DNA from: CAIMUS01 sp963708455 | GTDB taxonomy: Bacteria > Pseudomonadota > Gammaproteobacteria > Competibacterales > Competibacteraceae | Assembly (NCBI GenBank): GCA_963708455.1 | Contig: CAVPSQ010000007.1 | Location: forward strand, 62,001 to 126,000 | Length of the DNA: 64,000 nt | Direction of reading: 5' to 3' | In this document: positions 60,059-64,000 of the stretch, piece after piece | Position numbering within the stretch: position 1 is the stretch's first letter | How the letters are laid out: every line of letters starts with the position of its first letter | Translations under genes and position numbers: made by a program | Notes under the pieces: model-generated | Seen by the model: only the letters and a program-made list of their open reading frames with translations | What the model was told of the DNA's origin: nothing | Database searches by the model: none

Positions 60059-60986
60059 TTATGCGACCAGCAGTTCCAAGAGGGGTCTGAGCAGGCCTTT
60101 GCCCCGAATGCGAGTGTTGTGCACGAACTGAAAGAAGCCCAGGTAGAGCGGCAGTTTTTCTTGCGAGATCCCACGATGGGGTCGCAGCCAAGAGCGCAGC
60201 AGCGACCAGAAGCCCTCAGCCGTGTTGACATGGATCTCATGGAAGCCATCCCCATCTTCGTCACGGGCGTATTCGCCCTGGCTGTGACACACCGTATGAT
60301 GGTCAAAGCCCCAATCCTTCAACGGGTTATAGATCGCGTATTCATCGGTATGAACTCGGGTTCCCGGGGCGATAAACGCCTGGATGAGGGACGGAGGGTG
60401 GCTTGCTGGACGTTCTCCAGCATCCGGACGACTACCGCGCCGCCGCGCTGAATCATGCCGAGAATGGGCGGCTTTTCCTTCTCCAAGGTGCCCCGACCCC
60501 GTGCCCCCTTCAGCCGCCGCCGCCGCCCCCGACGGCCTTTTTTTTCACCGCCTCCGGAAACCCTTTATGACCGGCCACCACGTAGACCTCGTCGCATTCC
60601 ACGTCCCCCGACAGGACCGGTTCGGGCTGGCGGGCGACGATCCCTTCCCTGAGCTGTTCAGTCATCCGCTGTACATCGTTCGAATTCAAGCCCAGCTCGT
60701 GGGCGATCTGCGCGTTAGACAGATTCAACCCCATGAAATACAGGCACAAAATCCAAACCCCCAGCGGTTGATGATGCCCCGCTAACACCGTACCCGTGAG
60801 ATCATCAAAGTAGCGATGGCAGCTTTCACAGCGATATTTCTGCCGCGCCGGCTGGGTCGTATCTCGCCCCTGCTTCGTGATCTCCGCTATGCTACAGTGG
60901 GGACAGTGGACCCCGTCCGGCCAGCGGAGCTGGCGAATAGTTTCATAGCACCGGACATCATCCAGCAGATTTTGAAGGTTGATCAT
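60059..60986 (-). pseudogene. IS1595-family transposase with two frameshifts
   Basis: The first frame (ATG 60986) encodes a zinc ribbon (GVHCPHCSIAEITKQG ... KYRCESCHRYFD), LGLNSNDVQRMTEQLREGIV and the start of the ISXO2-like DDE domain (SGDVECDEVYVVAGHKG). After an A8 run (about 60538-60546) the sense shifts by -1 to RRRRLKGARGRGTLEKEKPP, and a second -1 shift at CCC (near 60386-60390) is needed to reach GTRVHTDEYAIYNPLKDWGF and EIHVNTAEGFWSLLRSWLRP, ending at 60059. The -1 step at A-AAA-AAG would be a good slippery site, but the second break argues for decay or sequencing error. Confidence 0.82.
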
Positions 60987-61299
60987 CGTCGGGGGGCCTT
61001 CGGTCGCAGCGGCTCAGAACCCGTTCAGTGTAGCCGCCGATCGCCATCGGGGCGAGCGGTCCTCAACAGTCTGGAATCCATATTGAGCCAAAAAAATTAT
61101 TCCGGCTTTTGGCGTGCGCTGGCTCTTGACTGGCGCTGCCCTATCTTGGTGCTGCCCGCTATTCAAGCGGCTGAGTCGAAGACTTCAGCGAGCGTTGCTG
61201 CTTGCAGCACCCGCTCGGCCCAGCGTTCCAAGTCCTCAAGGCTGGCCTGTTCCAGGCGTTGTTCCGCCCAGGAAGGCAACGAGCCAAATCGCCGCACTA
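60987..61299. other. Remnant-rich spacer between two broken transposases
   Basis: Between the IS1595 copy and the IS630-type remnant. It probably contains the outer end of the former and debris of the latter. No intact reading frame or RNA was found. Confidence 0.4.
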
Positions 61300-61472
61300 A
61301 ACCGCAGCTACTTGGCAATGTCTATTCCAAGTACTACGCTGACTTTATCGCGTTCACCCAGGCGATTGAAGCCTGTTTAGCGACTACCCAAACGACCCAC
61401 AAACAGGTACTGAGTTCGCTGTTGACGTTCAACTTTCAGTCCTTCAAAAAAGTTCAATCCCTGACCGTGTGA
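61300..61472 (+). pseudogene. C-terminal remnant of an IS630-type transposase
   Basis: About 56 codons ending at TGA 61470-61472 read LLGNVYSKYYADFIAFTQAI, EACLATTQTTHKQVLSSLLT, FNFQSFKKVQSLTV. This matches the end of IS630-group transposases (YSKYY..F..F..AIE...LLTLKFQSFKKV-like). The catalytic domain is missing. Confidence 0.65.
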
Positions 61473-61495
61473 GGTCTAGTGGAGGCAGAGTGCTC

Positions 61496-62704
61496 ATGTC
61501 CGATTCCATCAATCCGAGCCTGTTGCCGGTCGCCGGCATTCGCGTCGGTGTCACCTGCGCCGGCATCAAGCACGCCGGACGGCGTGACCTGGTAGTGATC
61601 GAGGCGGCCCCCGGCAGCGCCGGCGCGGCGGTATTCACCCGCAACGTCTTTTGCGCGGCACCAGTCGTGGTGGCCAAAAGCCATTTAAGTCTGGCCGGGC
61701 CACGCTATCTGGTAATCAACACGGGCAACGCCAATGCCGGCACCGGGCGGCGCGGCCTTGAAGATGCCGAGGCGATCTGTGCGGCACTGGCCGGAACGGT
61801 CGGTTGCCGGCCTGAAGAAGTACTGCCTTTTTCCACCGGGGTGATCGGCGAGCCGCTGCCGCTGGAGCGGCTGCTGGCCGGCCTGCCGCAGGCCGTGACG
61901 GCGCTCGCCGCCGACGGCTGGTCCGACGCTGCCTGGGGCATCATGACTACCGATACACGCCCTAAGGCGGTCTCTCGACAGGCGCGCATTGCCAACCGGA
62001 CCGTCACGCTGACCGGCATCGCCAAAGGCGCCGGCATGATCAAGCCCGATATGGCGACCATGCTGGCTTTTATCGCCACCGACGCGGGGTTGGAACGGTC
62101 GCTGTTGCAGTGTTGCCTGACAGTGGCGCTGGCGGACTCTTTCAACGCCATTACTGTGGACGGCGACACCTCCACCAACGACGCCTGCGTGGTGCTCGCT
62201 ACCGGCCGATCAGGCGTAGTCATTCAGAAAGAGGACGAGGCGTATGCGGCTTTTGCGGCCGTCTTGGGGGACGTATGCCGTGAACTGGCACAAGCCATCG
62301 TGCGCGACGGCGAGGGCGCGACCAAGTTCATCACTGTCCTGGTGGAACAGGGTCGCGACGCCGCGGAATGCCGGCAGGTGGCTTACGCCATCGCCCATTC
62401 GCCACTGGTCAAGACCGCCTTTTTCGCCTCCGATCCCAACTGGGGCCGCATTCTGGCGGCGGTCGGGCGGTCCGGCCTGGATGAACTGAATCTGGACGCT
62501 GTTACGCTCCATCTTGATGAAGTCTGCATCGTGCGCCAGGGTGGCCGGGCCGAAGACTACACCGAAGAAGTTGGCCAGCGAGTCATGCAGCGCAGCGACA
62601 TTACTATCCGGGTGCAACTGGGCCGAGGTCAGGCGAGCGCCCGCATCTGGACCACTGATTTGTCTTACGATTATGTGCGCATCAACGCCGAGTACCGCAC
62701 CTGA
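61496..62704 (+). CDS. argJ: Bifunctional ornithine acetyltransferase / N-acetylglutamate synthase
   Basis: Recycles the acetyl group in arginine synthesis. The 402-residue autoprocessing enzyme: LPVAGIRVGVTCAGIKHAGR at the N-terminus, GIAKGAGMIKPDMATMLAFI where the Thr of MATML is the cleavage site and nucleophile, then VDGDTSTNDACVVLATG and KTAFFASDPNWGRILAAVGR. ATG 61496 follows AGTGGAGGCAGAG. It ends four bases before the Nudix fusion gene. Confidence 0.95.
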   Translation: MSDSINPSLLPVAGIRVGVTCAGIKHAGRRDLVVIEAAPGSAGAAVFTRNVFCAAPVVVAKSHLSLAGPRYLVINTGNANAGTGRRGLEDAEAICAALAGTVGCRPEEVLPFSTGVIGEPLPLERLLAGLPQAVTALAADGWSDAAWGIMTTDTRPKAVSRQARIANRTVTLTGIAKGAGMIKPDMATMLAFIATDAGLERSLLQCCLTVALADSFNAITVDGDTSTNDACVVLATGRSGVVIQKEDEAYAAFAAVLGDVCRELAQAIVRDGEGATKFITVLVEQGRDAAECRQVAYAIAHSPLVKTAFFASDPNWGRILAAVGRSGLDELNLDAVTLHLDEVCIVRQGGRAEDYTEEVGQRVMQRSDITIRVQLGRGQASARIWTTDLSYDYVRINAEYRT

Positions 62705-62707
62705 GCG

Positions 62708-63667
62708 ATGATGGCCGCCAGGAAGGAAGTCCATGTGGCCGTCGGGATCATAGTCAATCCACAGGGCGAGGTATTGATCACCCGGCGGCCTGAGCATACC
62801 CATCAAGGAGGTCTGTGGGAGTTTCCCGGCGGCAAGGTGGAATCGGGCGAAACGCTGCAAACCGCGGTGGCGCGGGAACTGCGTGAAGAACTGGGCATCG
62901 AGGTCGAAGCCGCCCGGCCGCTGATTCGCATCCGCCATGCCTATCCCGACAAACCGGTGCTGCTCGATGTCTGGCGGATCGAGCGTCATCGTGGCGAACC
63001 GCAAGGACTGGAAGGTCAGCCTCTGCGCTGGCTACACCCCGAAGCGATGAGCAGCGCGCTGTTCCCGGCGGCGGATGTGCCGATCATTAATGCGCTGCGG
63101 CTGCCTCCCTTGTATCTGGTCACCGGCGCGCCGGCGGATGATCCACCTACCTTGCTGCAACGCCTGGAGCGGGCCTTACAGCAAGGCATACGCTTGGCGC
63201 AGTTACGCGCCAAACAACTGGCGGCTGAGGCGCTGTTGTCCCTCTACCGACAGGCCCAGGCGTTGGGACAACGCTACGGCGCCAAAATCCTGCTGAACGG
63301 CAGCCCCGACCAAGCTCGCGCTGTTGACGCCGACGGCGTGCATCTGAACGCGGAACGACTGCTGGCGTTGCGCAGCCGACCGCTGCCCGCCGGTTACTGG
63401 ATGGCGGCTTCCTGCCACAATCGGGAAGAACTGGCGCACGCCTGCCGCCTGGGGATGGATTTCGTGGTCGTCTCGCCGGTGTGCCGCACGGCCAGCCATC
63501 CCGCCGCCCGGCCGCTCGGTTGGGAAGGTCTACGCGAACTAACGGAGGCCGCCAATCTGCCGGTCTATGCGCTGGGCGGGATGACGCCGGCGGATCTGGA
63601 CACGGCATGGCGGCACGGCGCTCAGGGCATCGCGGCGATCCGGGGTTTATGGAATGAAAAAGTTTGA
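62708..63667 (+). CDS. Nudix hydrolase fused to a ThiE-like domain
   Basis: Two-domain protein of 319 residues. Residues 1-~130 are a MutT-type Nudix domain with the Nudix box GGKVESGETLQTAVARELRE-ELG, expected to clear oxidised nucleotides such as 8-oxo-dGTP. Residues ~140-319 resemble thiamine phosphate synthase (YLVTGAPADDPPTLLQRLER, HLNAERLLALRSRPLP, CHNREELAHACRLGMDFVVV-SP, NLPVYALGGMTPADLD). This fusion is a known gammaproteobacterial arrangement; the second domain's role is unclear. It follows argJ closely. Confidence 0.9.
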   Translation: MMAARKEVHVAVGIIVNPQGEVLITRRPEHTHQGGLWEFPGGKVESGETLQTAVARELREELGIEVEAARPLIRIRHAYPDKPVLLDVWRIERHRGEPQGLEGQPLRWLHPEAMSSALFPAADVPIINALRLPPLYLVTGAPADDPPTLLQRLERALQQGIRLAQLRAKQLAAEALLSLYRQAQALGQRYGAKILLNGSPDQARAVDADGVHLNAERLLALRSRPLPAGYWMAASCHNREELAHACRLGMDFVVVSPVCRTASHPAARPLGWEGLRELTEAANLPVYALGGMTPADLDTAWRHGAQGIAAIRGLWNEKV

Positions 63668-63734
63668 GCTCATCAGATTGGGCATTCTGGAACAGGGCAA
63701 ACACTTGCTTCAACAGGTGATGGGCAACTTTTCA

Positions 63735-63757
63735 GGGTATCCACTTAAGCCGGGACC
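63735..63757 (+). repeat. Solo 23-bp end of the inverted-repeat element family
   Basis: GGGTATCCACTTAAGCCGGG plus ACC matches the terminal repeats of the elements at 11979, 20194 and 24840. No second end occurs nearby, so this is a remnant, or the left end of a larger element reaching beyond the window. Confidence 0.65.
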
Positions 63758-63880
63758 GACATTCCGTACATCAATGCAACTTGTTGAATGTCATAGATTA
63801 ATTTTAATGCCAGTCCCATTAGAGAATGCTTATATAGTATGAAATTCAACTGGTTATATCAGCGATGTGCGGAATGTCGG
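63756..63880. repeat. 125-bp segment bounded by 17-bp inverted repeats
   Basis: CCGACATTCCGTACATC (63756-63772) and GATGTGCGGAATGTCGG (63864-63880) are inverted repeats with one mismatch. The A/T-rich interior contains a weaker inner pair (TTGTTGAAT / ATTCAACTGG). It is unlike the GC-rich neighbours, so probably a miniature element. It ends 51 bases before the last start codon and may carry that gene's promoter. Confidence 0.6.
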
Positions 63881-63931
63881 TAAAAAAAGCTATAATGATC
63901 ATTGCCTTACTGCGATGATCTGGAGATCAAC

Positions 63932-64000
63932 ATGCAATGGCAAACGCTTAAAAAACAACCCGAGACCATCAGGGTTGTTCCCAACCTGATGGATTATGCA
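63932..64000 (+). CDS. First 23 codons of a gene cut by the window edge (acetyl-CoA synthetase-like?)
   Basis: ATG 63932, with CTGGAGATC upstream as ribosome-binding site, opens MQWQTLKKQPETIRVVPNLM-DYA. The pattern with VVPNLxDY near residue 20 recalls N-termini of some AMP-forming acetate-CoA ligases, but 23 residues are too few to decide. Confidence 0.4.
   Translation, partial: MQWQTLKKQPETIRVVPNLMDYA

Noticed and set aside
60510..60986. IS1595 upstream frame taken as a complete short protein ending in poly-Gly
   Set aside because: The Gly run is the shifted reading of an Arg-rich stretch that the family normally has, so the short form is a frameshift product.
63654..63842. 62-codon frame starting inside the end of the Nudix fusion gene
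   Set aside because: It runs through two repeat sequences and has no protein-like conservation or distinct ribosome-binding site.
1..64000. tRNA or rRNA genes
   Set aside because: I looked through the intergenic regions for T-loop-like sequence and CCA ends and found none; a tRNA scan could overrule this.

Overview
The window reads as chromosomal DNA of a GC-rich gammaproteobacterium. The evidence is the rpsF-priB-rpsR-rplI-dnaB order with a PriB gene, minCDE with hslR, the divergent tsaC-topA-smg-dprA-lysM / def-fmt-rsmB block, an ntrYX-like pair, ProQ, HrpB and UbiX. A glycogen synthase of the type best known from cyanobacteria, together with many small repeats and IS remnants, would fit a glycogen-storing environmental lineage such as the Competibacteraceae. 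There is no rRNA in the window, so that placement is inference. I saw no tRNA, rRNA or CRISPR array.

Layout. 1-6.1 kb is accessory: an IS1182-type transposase cut by the window edge, a TRAP permease pair (dctQM) without its binding protein, broken genes, a DUF2442 gene, an IS110-type transposase and palindromic repeats. 6.1-11.7 kb is a six-gene minus-strand operon encoding a dedicated Hsp70 chaperone machine (TPR protein, small protein, J-domain protein, GrpE-like factor, Hsp70, zinc-ribbon protein). 12.3-20.2 kb is housekeeping: rpsF with an acidic tandem repeat tail, priB, rpsR, a DUF2232 membrane protein, rplI, dnaB carrying a 440-residue intein, alr and radA. 20.4-28.4 kb holds a slipin/NfeD pair, an SDR, a HIT protein and a small envelope cluster (PAP2/AUR1-like, ELM1-like, sulfotransferase, broken glycosyltransferase). 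28.4-33 kb has proQ, hslR, minEDC, an NlpC/P60 lipoprotein and two unknown genes. 33-38.9 kb (minus) is tsaC, topA, smg, dprA and a LysM lipoprotein, divergent from def, fmt, rsmB, a DUF4390 gene, ntrY, ntrX, a methyltransferase and a TPR protein (39-47 kb). 47-53.3 kb has ilvB, a tandem structured repeat, a nitroreductase, ubiX and a glycogen synthase encoded in two pieces. 53.7-63.7 kb has tsaD, hrpB, cfa, pyrE, three decayed transposases, argJ and a Nudix/ThiE-like fusion. The window ends in the first codons of another gene.

Two themes cut across the window. First, a family of ~141-149 bp elements with 23-bp terminal inverted repeats (11979, 20194, 24840, plus a solo end at 63735) looks like a non-autonomous transposable element. 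Second, single-base frameshifts interrupt at least six otherwise well-conserved genes (glycosyltransferase, topA, methyltransferase, TPR protein, ilvB, IS1595 transposase, and probably the IS110 start). Most are probably consensus indel errors. The most intriguing item is the glycogen synthase: its two Rossmann domains lie in one reading frame broken by a single TGA, separated by a ~200-residue Ala/Pro/Glu-rich linker that ordinary GlgA lacks.
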